64,000 nt of DNA from Grammothele lineata. Taxonomy: Eukaryota; Basidiomycota; Agaricomycetes; Polyporales; Polyporaceae. The stretch lies in assembly GCA_002150815.3 (NCBI GenBank), contig NDFF03000047.1, positions 62,001-126,000 on the forward strand. The letters run 5' to 3'. How positions within the stretch are numbered: the first letter of the stretch is position 1; each line of letters opens with the position of its first letter. Below the pieces are notes generated by a model. The model saw only the letters and a list, made by a program, of their open reading frames with translations. It searched no databases and was not told the origin of the DNA. Shown here in pieces: positions 47,905-60,600 of the stretch. The translations under genes were made by a program, and so were the position numbers.

Positions 47905-50318
47905 ATGTCGACGACGTCCACCGAGCCCACCAAGGCTCCGAGCCCCGCCCCGGCCTCAGCCCCGCCGCAGGCTGACGCGCCCGCGCCGGCCCCTGCAGCG
48001 ACGAAGAGAGGATGGCGGTTCTGGCTCATCTTCGTCTCCCTCTGCATCTCCATCTTCCTCACCGCGCTCGACCTCGTAAGTTCCCTCGTTCCACTCCTTT
48101 ATCCTCTTACCCATGCCCACACTCGTCCGCCATCGTCTCCGCAGGCGTCAGTGTCGACCGCGCTCCCATCCATCATCCACGACCTCGACGGCACCGACTC
48201 CTTCGTATGGGTCTCCTCCGCCTACACCCTCGCCTGCACCGCCGTCCTGCCCATGAGCGGCCGCCTCGCCGACATCTTCGGTCGCCAGCGGGTCCTCCTC
48301 GGTGCCATCTTCCTCTTCGCCGTCGGCTCCGCCGTCACGGGCGCCGCGACGTCCATGGGCATGCTCATTGCGGGTCGAGGTGTGTTCCCCCTTCTATCTC
48401 AGTATGGGAAGCGCAAATTGAGTTGACGGGACGTCTCGGGATTGTAGCTATCCAGGGAGTTGGGAGCGGGGCGATTCAGGTGTTGGTGGCCATTGTTACG
48501 GCGGACCTCATCCCGCTCAAGGAGCGGGGAACGTTCCAGGCCCTCACTAATGCGTACGTGTTGATCCACATTATTTTTTGCGCGCCGTCCAACCTCTTCG
48601 TTGCTATAGCACGTTCTCCCTGGCGAGCGCAGGCGGCCCCTTCATCGGTGGCGCCATAGCGCAGCGCACGACTTGGAGATGGCTCTTCTGTACGTCCACC
48701 CATACCCCACCCCAATATCCTATAGCGTCCTCACTAGAGTCGCCGTAGACATTAACCTGCCCATCTGCGGACTTGCCTTCGTCGTCGTGCTACTCTTCCT
48801 GCGCTTGCGCCGCCCGCCCGTGGAGAGCTACAAGAAAGCGTTCCTCTCCATGGACTGGATGTATGTCCCCTTCCCCCTCTACCCCCATGCGTCCCGCTCA
48901 CACGAACCGCCGCCAACAGCGGAAACGCAATGATCGTAGGCAGCGCGACGTCGTGCATCATCGCTCTCACCTGGGCAGGCGTCAAGTTCTCCTGGTCCTC
49001 GCCCCAAGTCCTCGCCCCGCTCATAATCGGGCTCGTCGGGCTCGTCGCCGCGATCTTCTACGACGCGCGCTACGCCTCGCACCCGGTGGTGAGTAATCTC
49101 TGGCACCGCGGCACGGCCACCTGTCGAGCGAGATATGAACTCGATTCTGACTAGCCCGTTTTGCGCTAGATCCCGGTGTCCATCTTGAACAACCGGACGA
49201 GCCTGGGCGGGTATATCGGCTCGTTCTTCCATGGGCTTGTGGTGAATAGTATGGGTTTCTATCTGTGAGTGTCTTTCTCCGTCCTCCCCTCTTTCTCGGT
49301 TTCTGCCCGCTCCCAACACGCTCCCTTCCACACACCTCCATACGACGATACTCACCCATCCGCGTGCGCTCTTATAGCCCGACGTATTTCCAAGCGGCGA
49401 AGATCGCAACCCCGCTCCTGTCAGGACTGTACGTCTTCCCCGCGGGCCTTACCATCTCGCCCGCCGCGGTCGTGCAGGGCATCATCATCAGCAAGAATGG
49501 CCAGTACCGGCTCATCGTGCGTTCTCCCTCCCCTCTTCCCCATCATAACCCCCAACTTACACATGCGCTTCCCGTGATGCGATTACACAGAACATCATCG
49601 GCTGGGCAGCGATGTTCATCGGGGTCGGCCTGTTCACGCTCATCGACGAGAAGACCCCAGTGGGGGAAGTGATCCCGTTCGAGATCATCTTGTGTATCGG
49701 GGGCGGGTTCTTGTACGCGACGACGTTCACGGTCCTCGCCCCGCTCGAGCCGCAGCAGAACGCTGCGGCGCTGTCGTTCTTGCTGTTCATTCGGACGATC
49801 ACTTCGGTAAGCCGCCCCTTCCCACCACCCTCTCTCTCTCCCCAAACGCTGACCGCTCGCGCTCTCCGTGGTACCAGTCTTGGGCGATCGCCATCTCCGG
49901 CACCATCCTCCAGAACGAACTCGCCGCCCGCCTCCCGCCCGCCTTCCTCGCCACCATCCCCCCCGGGCACGACTTCTCCTACTCCGCGATCCCGCGCATC
50001 CCCTCCCTGCCCCAGCCCCTCCAGTCCGAGGTCCGCGCGGCGTTCGCGGACAGCCTGAGGCTGGTGTGGCAGGTGCTCCTCGCGTTTTGCGGGGCGGGGA
50101 CGGTGAGCGTGGTGTTGCAGAGGCAGATTGCGTTGCATGCGAAGATGGATGATAGGTGGGGGATGAAGGGGAAGAATGAGGGAAAGGGTGGGGAGAAGGA
50201 TGTTGAAGGTGGATCGGGGTCGGGTTCGGCGGTGAGTGTGGATAAGGTCCAGGAGAAGGAGGGGCAGGGGGAGGTCGTTACGGTAGGCACGCTCGAGGCG
50301 CGCCCTGCTGAGGCTTGA
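47905..50318 (+). CDS. MFS drug:H+ antiporter, DHA2 (14-helix) type
   Basis: Exons 47905-48075, 48145-48379, 48448-48553, 48610-48689, 48749-48860, 48920-49088, 49170-49264, 49378-49516, 49591-49806 and 49878-50318 give exactly 587 residues. Motifs in order are LTALDLASVSTALPSI (helix 1, motif D1-like), GRLADIFGRQRVLLGA (motif A), GRAIQGVGSGAIQVL (motif B region) and ASAGGPFIGGAI (motif C, antiporter signature). About fourteen hydrophobic segments follow, then an acidic Gly/Ser/Lys-rich tail. Members export toxic compounds or secondary metabolites across the plasma membrane using the proton gradient. The polyketide synthase is over 30 kb away, so a link is unlikely. The Ala/Pro-rich N-terminus (residues 8-32) is cytosolic. 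Confidence 0.93.
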
Positions 50319-51302
50319 GCTTGAGCTGAGACTTGAGCCTGGCTGAGGACTCGTTGCTGGGTTACGGTTGTGGATTCTCCTTTGCACCTTTAGATCGGTC
50401 TGTATCACTATCCCGTTCCGCTTCTTCCGCTCTCTGTCTGTCTGTCTGTTGTGTTACTTCTCGTGTATGTATTAGCTCTGTTTTTCGTATCGACATTCCT
50501 TACCACGAACTTGCCCCCTTCCCTCGAATGCGAGATGTCCCCCTCGAGCACGTTGCCCCCCTAATGGATATCATTATTCTAGGGTTGCTCAAACCTGAGG
50601 TCTCCAGGACGATGTCGTGCCGCGTTTGCTTTCACCGGATCGTACCTGAGACCCCTATCCAGGAAGGCAGTACGTACTCAGGCCCGCAGGACCCCTATCC
50701 AGCGGTGAGACGATCGCGAACAGAAGAGAAGCCAGCTGTGAGAAGCGCCCGACTGATTGAATGGGAGGAGGAACTTGAAGAGATGCCGCCGCATGCTCCC
50801 GCCTCCGCCACCCTGCCTGCTTCGCTGCATTGGATGATTGCCGAGGAGCAAAAGTGCCGTGAGAAGCCGCTTCAAGGACCCAGGACAGAGATCTGGATTC
50901 CCCGATTCCCCCCGACGGCGTGATAACAAGTGAGGCGAGAACTCAGGGCCCCGGGCGGTCGGGCAGATCGCATCTCGTTCAAGGTCACTTGCTGTCCACG
51001 AGAAGCACGCAAGTACTTGTGATCGATCGTGTTCCATCCGATCATGGGACATACTGACAGTCTGTCAGGGTGAACGAAGTGTGCGCCGTATTTCGCTTCC
51101 GATACACACCTAGCAGGGGGCTGCCCAAGTCGTGCAGTGTCAGTCGAAGGTGGGCTCGCGCCCGAGAGAGATAGATGGATGGTAGGGATAACGAGAGACA
51201 GAGGAGTGCAATTACAACACGGAATATGTACCGATACGAAGTCAAGACAAGATAAATCACGCTCCAGACCCGGAGCCCATAGTAACACAACACACAGGCC
51301 AC
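50319..51302. other. Intergenic region between convergent transporter genes
   Basis: 3' flanks of the DHA2 and Dal5-like genes. A short (TCTG)n repeat lies at about 50433-50449. A plus-strand ORF at 50333-50923 has no domain and is probably chance. Confidence 0.4.
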
Positions 51303-53356
51303 TCACAGCACATACTCGAACCAGATGCTCTCGTCGCCCACGACGAGCATATCCTCCTTCTTCCCCTTCTCCGTCTCCGCGGCCCTCGCCTGCGCCTTCG
51401 CGGCGTTCCGGCCCGCGAGGTAGACGATGTTCACCGCGGCGCACACGGCGATGGCGACCTGGAAGCCGAGCAGCGTCGCCGTCGCCTTGTCGTACCGTGG
51501 CGCGGGCGAGACCGTACCGAAGAGCCACGTCGCGAAGATGCTCCCGATGTTCGTCATTGTCGTGATCAGCGCGATCGCAGTTGCGCGCCGCGCGAGGGGG
51601 GAGGCGTTGTTCGCGGCCCAGGTGCCGAGGGGAGGGCCTCCGCCGAAGGCGCCGGGTACGAGCAGGAAGAGCGCACCGTAGCGGACGTGGTTGTCGAAGG
51701 AGGCTGGAGGAGAGGGGCGTTGGGTTATTGTGGGATAGGAAGAGGGAGGGGGACTGACCTTTGAAGACGGCACACCCAGCCATCGAGATGAGCGCGAAAA
51801 TGATCATCGTCAGCCCGCGCTGCGAGAAGCGGTCGGCGAGGAAGGAGGAGGCGACGGCGACTATGCAGGGCTGTGGTGAGACGGGGGATACGCGCACAAC
51901 AAAGAAACAAGCACGTACGGACTGCAGCGACGGCGAAGGGCGGCACGGTCATCAGCTGCGCGTGCGAGCCCTTCCAGCCAAGACCCTGGACAATGAGGGG
52001 CAGGAAGCTATCGCACACTGTCAGTAACAAGCACTATTGGCGTAAACGGAGGAGACGTACGAGCCAAGACCGCCAACGGTGGTGCCACTGAAGAAGCCAG
52101 CAAGCGCGACGAGGAGGACATGGGGGCGGAGGAAGGTGCGGAAGACCTCCTTGATCGTGTAGCTCGTGTCAACCTCACCCGCGAGGACGATGCCGTCCGC
52201 GTGCAGGGCGCGGACCATGTGCTTGCGCTCCGCGTCCGTGAGGAGCGGGATAGCCGTGGGCGAGTTGGGGAGGAGGAAGTAGCACGCGAGCCCGAACGCG
52301 ATAGTCACGGTGCCCTCGATGATGAAGAGGTACGCCCAGCCGGGGCGCCCACCAACGCCGTCCATCTTGACGATGGCTGCGGCGAGCAGGCCGGAGAAGG
52401 CGGAGGCGATGGCGACAGCGGAGAACAGGATGGATGCCCTGAAGTGTGGTGCAATGAGACTTGGTGAGGGTCGGTGCTCACGGAGTGGCTCACCTTAGTT
52501 GAAGCTTCTTCCTAGGGTAGAAGCACGCGAGGTAGAGGGAGATACCGGGAAGCAGGCCACCTAGACGCCAAGCTCGCATGTTAGAAGATCTCCTGCACAC
52601 AGTGTCCAAGTGTTACGCACCTTCAAAGAGACCGATGAAGAATCTGCATGCAAGAAGGCCGTGGTAGTTCTTAACCACGCCTAAGAAGTATATGTGAGAT
52701 TGCGCACCCGCGTGCGGAGACTTCAACGCACCTTGCAAAGCACAGGCCAAGCCCCAGAGAATAGCCATAGTCGGAAGCATTATGCGAGGTCCGACATGCT
52801 GTGTGGGTGGCGTTGAGCGCGGTGCGCCCACAGACGATCAGGCTGATCTCACCTTCATGAAGTAGTTCGTTACAAAGTTAACCAAGGAGTAGGGTCTGCA
52901 GATGGCTAAGTACGACGGATAAACGTTGTGAGAAGGAACGGGCGTACACAAGCGTGACTGTGAGAGCGATGGAATACTGTTTGACCATGTAAGCGATCGG
53001 CGCCCGGTTCTGGAAGAGAGGATAGAGGGCGCCATTACCTTGTAAGGAGTCATTTTCAGATCTTTAAGCAGGCCGGCGATGGCGGCATTCGCAATGTTAG
53101 ACCGGTCCTGGGAGGGGGAAAAGGGCGGATAAGCACGGGGACGCCAAGGGAGAGCCGAGTGAAACCCAAGACTTACGAGGGAAGAGAGGAAGTACAAAAC
53201 GACAGCGACCGGGAGCACGACGACATCGAGCTTGAACCACACGCTGGAGCCGACGGCGTCGTCGTCGGCGTCCGCTGCGTAGGGCACGGCGTCCACGGGG
53301 ACGTCGTCGCCCGAGACGGACTTGGTGGGGCTGTCTGTCGTGTGCGTGGAAGACAT
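51303..53356 (-). CDS. MFS transporter, Dal5-like anion permease
   Basis: Eleven exons (53356-53177, 53107-53039, 52976-52948, 52895-52853, 52798-52732, 52680-52621, 52560-52494, 52438-52061, 52007-51919, 51860-51759, 51703-51303) give exactly 494 residues. Features in order: an acidic N-terminus, helix 1 WFKLDVVVLPVAVVLYFLSS, DRSNIANAAIAGLLKDL (the family signature after helix 1), LACRFFIGLFEGGLLPG, FYPRKKLQLRASILFSAVA and, in the second half, FLADRFSQRGLTMI and GGGPPLGTWAANN. The last residues are GDESIWFEYVL. Relatives import allantoate, nicotinate, pantothenate or similar small anions with protons across the plasma membrane. The substrate cannot be told here. The broken gene at 25852-27979 is a clear paralogue ending in GDEGIWFTFVM. 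Confidence 0.92.
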
Positions 53357-54385
53357 CGGGCCTTGCAGTGCTGGGAAGGGGCGGTGAGAGCGCGGGGAGA
53401 GGCACTTATGAGAAGGCCGGCTAGGAGTGGCTGGCTGGACGCCCGGGGGTCAGAGCGCAAGGCACGGATGGCGCGGTAATGGGGCCCTGGACGACGGCGG
53501 GGGTAAGTCAACTTGATGTCGACTTGATGTCGAGCGCGGATTGTTGGCTGATCGACCTGGCGACTCCTGGCGAGGGCTCGTTGAGACTCTCAGGCACGGA
53601 GGACGCGTGCGGGGAGGATGCCCTGGACGATACGATACGCAAAGCGCCGGGCGAGGCCTATATCGCCGACCGGACGAGTCGCGCGATGGTCGTGCGGACA
53701 AAGTTGCAGAGCATCTCCCCAACTGAGGCCCGGGCGCATCTTTGAGATGGACGCTGGAGGATGTCCACCTTGTACCCCCCGGCCGCACTCCGGACCCCGG
53801 CCGGCGTACTCCGTGATGCATGTACCACAGACGCCCGTGTACTTGCGCGTAATATCATGTGACGTGATGCTGGTAATCACTGATGGGCGCTGAAACGCTC
53901 CGTGATCCTCCTGGATTCGCACCGTCCCGCCACGATGCCCTTGCGAATCGCGATGCTCTTGGGGTGATGTCCTCCTCGTCTTCTGGCGGCGCGGGCTCGG
54001 GGTTTCCGTCTGCACCGCGCGCGATGGCGGTCCTGCCTCAGCCTCAGCTTGGCCAGTGCCTCGCACATCGCACGCGCCCGCTTCGTGGCGCATGCGGCAT
54101 GCCTCTCTGATTCTCTAATTCGGATCGCCGACTCGTCCACAAGCCACACCAAGGCCGCCGCGGCAGATGCGCTGGCACTGGCCTCACTGGAACGGTCCGC
54201 TCGCCCCCACGCCGGGCGCCCGCGAGATCCCTTCTGCTTCCACTGCCCCAGGGCTTCTAACGCAGATTGAGTGTGCCGTGTGCTTCTCGTTCGCTCCCCC
54301 GCCTTTTTATAAATCCGCGCCGCCACCCTCGGTGCCGTCGCCGTCTGCCACCCCGAGCTTACCAACGTCCACCACCTCGCACACC
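53357..54385. other. Intergenic region between divergent genes
   Basis: No supported gene between the Dal5-like transporter and the UbiA prenyltransferase. ORFs on both strands are mutually overlapping and lack motifs. In-frame codons upstream of the UbiA ATG at 54386 give no mitochondrial-type leader that I can defend. Confidence 0.4.
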
Positions 54386-55676
54386 ATGCAGGCTAAGACC
54401 GCGCGAGCGTACCTGGAGCTCACCAGGCTCCACAAGCCTTTCCTGGGCAACACTCTGCTCTTCTGGCCGTGTGGTGCGTGTCCCGCTCACAGAGTGCTCC
54501 CGCTTTGCCCGGGCTCACAATACTCGGACAGCTTGGGGGCTGACGTTGGCAGCTCGGACTGTCGCGATGCCCCTCGACACATATGCAACCCACCTGGCAT
54601 TTTTCTTCGTCGGGACCATGTTAATACACAGCGCACAATGCGTTTTGAACGACGTCTGCGACATCGAGTTCGACCACCTAGTCGGTGCGGCATTCCAACG
54701 TCCCGTTGGTCTCGACGGTTACTCACCCGCGCCTTTTTATCCAGAGCGGACAAAGTCCAGGCCGCTCCCGTCTGGTCGAGCGACCGTCCGGGGCGCCGTT
54801 GCCTTTCTCATTGCGCTCGCGTTGCCCGCGCTCTACCTTTTATCATACGCGAATTCGACAACGTACGTCACCGCGGCCTCTGAGCCCACTTCCGCTTTCG
54901 CGCGAGCGTCGCTAACCGCCGAGCGCGCGCAGGCTCCTCCTTTCTCTTATCGGCATCTTCCCCATCCAAGGGCTCTACCCGCTCATGAAGCGGTGGACAT
55001 ACTGGCCACAAGCCTGGCTAGGTCGGTTGCCCCACCGCTTGCCCTCCGCAGTCAGCCTTTGATCACGTCGCGCTTGCAGGTCTCAGCTTCAACTGGGGCG
55101 TCATCGTCGGCTGGGCCTCCGCGACAAACCAACATGCCCCACCCTCGGCGTGGCTCCTCGCGCTCGGCGGCACCTGGTGAGTCCTTCCAGTCTCCCTCGG
55201 GCTTCACAAGCTCGGCTCGCTCATTTCGACGCGCGGGCGTAACGCAGCTGGACGATATTCTACGATACCATCTACGCGTGCCAGGACCGCACCGACGACG
55301 CAAAGGTGGGCATCAAGTCCACCGCGGTGCTCTTTGGCGCGCGCGTGCGCCCTATCCTCGCCTCCTTCGCCTCCGCGTTCATCCTCGCGCTCGCCGTATC
55401 GGGCTTCGCGCTCCACCTCGGGCCCGCGTACGCACTGCTCGCCTGCGGCGGTGCGGCGGCGCACCTCGGCTGGCAGCTCATAGTGTGGAACGACAAGGAC
55501 GTCCGGGACAGTATGATGAAGTTCGAGGTGCGTCGCGCCACTCTGACCTGCGCCCTCGCCGCGGCAGACATTGACTGACGAACGCCTTGCAGTCGAACGG
55601 TTACCTCGCCGCGCTCATTTGGCTAGGCATGTTCGGCGAATATCTCAACGCGGTGCAGGGCGGCGCTGTTGCGTGA
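54386..55676 (+). CDS. UbiA-family polyprenyl aromatic prenyltransferase
   Basis: Exons 54386-54473, 54532-54684, 54745-54862, 54933-55021, 55080-55176, 55248-55527 and 55593-55676 give exactly 302 residues. Two Asp-rich metal sites are present: NDVCDIEFD (about residues 71-79) and the second motif [12 protein letters not shown]. The N-terminal [20 protein letters not shown] and the KSRPLPSG segment after motif 1 are family hallmarks, and seven to nine helices are visible. The family joins a prenyl chain to an aromatic acid within a membrane. The closest well-known member is COQ2 (4-hydroxybenzoate polyprenyltransferase of ubiquinone synthesis, inner mitochondrial membrane). This protein starts only about eight residues before the first conserved helix and has no visible targeting presequence, so either an upstream exon is missed or it is a meroterpenoid-type prenyltransferase. 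Confidence 0.88.
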
Positions 55677-57613
55677 GCTATGTCCGAGCTCTCCGTGCTG
55701 TGTAGCCCTAGCCTAAGAGTGTATCTGCCCTGTGTACCGCGCCCGCGGGAAGGGCGTGCCGCTCGTTCCCATTTCTGTATCCACCACACTCGCTTTCCTG
55801 TGTCCCTTGTTTTCCTGTGCACCCCTCATCTTCTCACTTCTCACCTTCTCGTTTCGGGACACTCCACTCCTCCCTGTCTGTAATCTGGTTTCACTCGCCA
55901 TCTTCCGTCAATCCCCATCATTATCCAGGCTCCGCTCCCACAAGTACTTTTTTCTCTCTTGCACGCGCATCCCCATACGTAACTTATCCCCATTCACCGC
56001 CCCGAGATCCATCCGTCGTCAGAGCCGCAGATAGAAACATCAATCCAACAAAAAGCTTCATGCACACTGCGGGCCGCGGCGCGACCTGAGCGCCCTGCGT
56101 ATATCTCGCCTTGCATCTCACGCAGCTCGCGTCCGCGCGCGGCCCTGGTGGGCGTCCGGCGCCGTGTGAGACCATTTCGCCGGGTGTCCCGGCGTGCGCA
56201 TTGCACAGGCGCTGCGTAGGGCAATTTTTCGGCAGCGCGACGACATATGCGTATTGCACCTCCCCATTGCGGTCTGGACAGAGGCTTGTGCGCTCCTCCG
56301 TCACATCTGGACACTGGACAGGAGGCTAGAAGCCTGACCTCTTGATGAGTGCGATCAGAGCGGCGCGCCTCCTAGCACTCTGTACTCAGTTCTGTCTGGT
56401 ATCTGAGTTCTGCATGACGTGGAGCTGAGCATGGGGATATCACAGCGGGTTTCAGACCCTCGGATGACTGCCAAGGAGCCAAACGCCTGGGGCGCCGGTC
56501 ATCGCTGGATCATAGGACGGTGTAAGTACTTCGGCGTATGTACCGAGCGCGATCATCACGCGCCGGAGCAGGGACATCGATTCACGCGGTCTTCCGTGCA
56601 TTTTCATGATTGCTCCTGATTGCTCCCGTTAAGGACTGTGTCGTTGGAAGAAGCGAAAAGGTGAGAGATCGCAGGAGGTCGCAGGCCTCCTCCTGTCAGT
56701 GTGAGTGAGTGTCCAGAGGTGCGGAATTGAATGGGCGCGATCATCACCCGAGCCTCTCCGCCTCCCTCCGCTCAAATTACGCCGTAGTGTCGTAACACGC
56801 TAGCTCCGGAATTTGACTAGTGACCAGTGACTAGGCACCCCTGCGGGCAGTGTGCGGGCATGCTTCCGCCCTGGGCTTTCTGGCAAGAGTGCACTTATTT
56901 GACGCCTCAGTTTTTGCCGGAGCTCCATTGATAATCTACGGCACGCGAGCCGATTCGATCTCTTCCGAGATCATCCCGAAATGCACATGAATATTCTCCA
57001 GGCTCCCAGAGCAAATCAATTCACTTGCGCTCTTTTACGATGACTGTCCCTTGTGGGAACCGCGCGGGAAGGCCTGAGAGGGATCTAAGGCCCGGATCGC
57101 ATCGACTCGGGGGATCTACAGGTAATGATCGCGCCCGTTTCCGAGGAGTCTGCTCAGCCTTTCTGACCGTTGACATCCCATCCAGATTGGATTTCGATGA
57201 TACATATTCAGTTACGAACGACGGTAATCGACGCGATGATGCAGCATCATCCAGAGCACCTATCCATCCAGGAGCGCGGCGGGTATGTGTAATCTTTGTG
57301 GAAGTTGATATGATAGGGCTGCTTGAAAGGGGCCGTAGTGTTCGACCTTTACGACTGTCCGAAGTGTCAATGGCGATGGGACCTTGCAAATGGGCTGGGA
57401 TTATGCTGCAGAGCCCAGCATGCGGTGATAAAATTGACATCGTTTTCGGCGTGCGCCGGCGCGTTAACCTGCTACCAGTGATCGTGTATCCATACAAGAC
57501 AGAAGCCAAATTACATGTCCCTGGGAGAATGTCAACCTAGTACGTATCCCTTGGAATATCATGCCAACCTGCGAACAAACATCTCAACGATGTGGGGGTA
57601 TCACGGTCTTAGC
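55677..57613. other. Intergenic region 3' of UbiA and HET-4
   Basis: No supported gene. Two long ORFs cover 57021-57540 on opposite strands (162 and 171 codons); neither shows a domain nor joins upstream exons, so at most one could be real and probably neither is. A 7TM partner for HET-4, as seen for HET-1 to HET-3, is not recognisable here. Confidence 0.4.
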
Positions 57614-60600
57614 CTACATAATCGTAACCCGAGAAGTGAAGAAACGTCCTTCCCGAACCTGGGACTGTGACTCGGACCCCTTGCCTTTGTGGTAGACCTC
57701 CCACGTCCTCCTGTCCGCACGAGCCTTTCCTTTCGCCCGCGAGCTGCCCGTGATTTCCGTCAGGTACTCGTCTGCTGAGTGCCTTGTCATGACTACGTCC
57801 CCCTCGCATACGAACTCGCAGAGCGTGGGCTGTTCCGGAGGCGATTGGCCCTGCATTGTGCCTAGGACATCGCGCCCATCGTCGCAAGCTAGGATGTTCA
57901 ATCCGATGGCCTTCACCGCCTGTCCCGCAGTCGCCTTCGGCAGCGCGTTTGGAAGGGCGAGAAGGGCATTGAATGGGCCCGTCGGTTCTTGGTTGTGGAA
58001 CCGGATCTGGTAGTCGACGTCGTGGGTGTCGAGCTCGTACACGTGCATCTCCCCGTTGGCATCCTCGATCTTCGTGCTGTCGAAGCAGATCAGCTCGAAC
58101 GGCCTCTCGGGTGTCAGGCCGTCTGCGGAGCACACCGCGTTCCCGCACTCGGGGCCCAAAAACCCCAGCGACGTGAGGTAGCGCGGCGCCCATCGGAAGC
58201 CGGGATCCGTCAGCCTCTCCGGGTGGTCCCCGGAGTAGAGGATGGAGACGGGGACGCTCCCGACGCGAAGATAGAACGTCGTCATCCTCGACTGCAGATC
58301 GGCGAACTCGAGAAGCGCCTTGATGTCGACGCCGAAGAGGGGAGCCACAGCGACCGGTAGGTCTTCGGGAGTGCTCGTCGCCCTGTTCAGCAGCATTCGG
58401 GACACCTTCTGCCATACAGATGAGACGGAGGCTGTGCTTCCCAACGCATCCTTGGTGATCAAGGTGCACAAGGGCGTGTTCTGGAAAGCGGCGTGGAGGG
58501 GGGCGAGGTGCTCGACATTGGTTGAATCTTCCTGAGCTGACTCCGAACCAGGACGGCAGTGGGAGAAGAGTCGTGCCCCCAAGGTCGCATACGTTGGCCC
58601 CCCAATCCCAAAGGCAGGCAGGAGCGCCTTGCTTTGGAGGGGTGTATCGCCCTGAACGTCGAAGAGAAGCTCCCGAGCCAGCACGCCTTCCTGGAGCGTC
58701 TCTACGCGCTGCATCCATGCTGACGTCATGATCCTGAAGGCGTTCTCTTCGGAGGTCTTGCTGATACCGCAAGATGTGCGGATGCCTGCGTCGAGAACGA
58801 CGACCTTCGTTGCCTTCCGGAAGATCTCCGAGACAAGAGGCATCACCTTCTTGCGATGGTTCCTCTCATTGGGGATGCAGAGGCTGTCGATCCAGAAGGC
58901 GGGTCGAATACCGGGGGCGAGTGTGCGCGCAAGTTGCGCGAGGCGTTGGACTTGGCACGTCGGTAACCCCTTCTCGGTGTTGCTCCCTAGTCCGTCCGCG
59001 AAGACGTGAGAGAAGGAGATGTATGGCCCTTCGTCGGCACCACGTACGGAGCACCCGCCGTCCTCAAACACTATGACTGGCACACGATTGTTACGAATGG
59101 GGATGCAAACGGCACCGAGCTGTGGTGCCAGGAAGGGACATTCGCAAGAAACTTGTGTGTGGCGGGTGGCATAGGTGCTAGGGTCGACGTCGAGACTGAG
59201 GCACTTCGATTGGGAGCAAGAGTCGTGATCCGTGAAAGAGGAGCGAACATATGGCGGGGATCCGAGGGCGTATGCGGGGAGAATCAGGGGCGAAGACATG
59301 CGGATGGTAGAGATGGTGTTCGGACACCACCCGGCTGCCGCCAGCTTGCGTTCGTACGCTTTCGATGCGATGGTGAGGGCTTTGCCATCCAATTGCTCTA
59401 GCGAAGAGCCCACATTCATGGAGTGGTTTGTGTCTGACGATGCCATGTGCGACGCCGAGTCTTCCTTGACGAGCACGAATAGCGTGGTGAGACTACAGAC
59501 GACGTCCGTCCACTGCGTCTCGGACACTCCGGCGCATTGCAGATCCACTCCTTTGGTGAACTCGGTCTCTGTGCACGCTTCATGCAGCGCGCCCAGAGCC
59601 AAGTTGGCTTGGTTATGGACCCATGCGGCGTGCTTTGGGTCCATTTTGCACCAATGACGAATCCATCTGAGCAAAGACGGCACGAGCTCGAAGCTGAAGT
59701 TGCGAAGAGAAGGCTCGTCGGGGCGGGGGACTAGGAAGATATCCTCCGAAATGTCGAGATTGGTGAGCATCTCGAGGAAACCGAACGAGAGAGCGCTCTG
59801 CCAGAGCGCAAGGTTGTTCCTGAAGTCCTTGATAGTATCCATCCTCATCCACGTGTAAATGCCCAAGGCATGGGTCCGCGGGTAGCCGTCGTGGCGGCCG
59901 CCGAACCACGGCATATCGGGTATACGGACGGTGGTCTGAGTGAAGTTGAGCAATAACGTGGTCAGGTTACGATCGCCGTCGGACTTCTCCTTCATGTTTG
60001 GAAGAGAAACTGGAAGGACAGGTTAGTCAAAGGGAGCTGGTAGATCGTCAACGAGTCACGTACTTCCGGCGTTGACTATGTCCTCGTAAGAAGTCTTCGA
60101 CCACGGCATCGGCGAATACACCTGGCGATCGCGTGCTTTTGTCTCGAAGAGCCATGCCTCGCGGAGTTCGTACGCGACAAAGACGGCGAACCAGAAAGTC
60201 TCGTCCCCGAGGAGTCCACAATCCACGCCGAGGAAGCCCGCAATACGGTCGAGGAGACGTCGGAGGGGTTTGAGCTTTGCATTCTCAGTGACGTCCTCGG
60301 ACCAGTCAGTCTTGCAACAGTAGAGGAGGATATCGAGTACTGGATCAACCTCGACCGGCTGAGCACCGGTGTTGGCGACACGAGGAAGAGAGCGAGTGAG
60401 GAGTCGACGGGCCATAGCGTCTATAAGCTTCAACAGAGGGGCGCGGCATGTACCCTGGTGTTTCCAGGGATCGGTGATCGTTCGACGTTCATGGCCCTCA
60501 AAGGCGGCTAGCAGAATCTCGAGGTTGGCCACGAAGCGGGCCAATTCGTCGCTGCGAGTAGTGCCATCGGTGGCGGAGGTGATACAGCGTTCAAGGAACT

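Noticed and set aside
9202..55676. Polyketide synthase, DHA2 exporter and UbiA prenyltransferase as one biosynthetic cluster
   Set aside because: The PKS is separated from the other two by 32 kb or more containing HET genes and the conserved cdc43 gene; no tailoring enzymes are shared.
57021..57540. Two long overlapping ORFs on opposite strands downstream of HET-4
   Set aside because: Neither has a domain, plausible upstream exon or start context, and both cannot be real at once; likely a chance open region.
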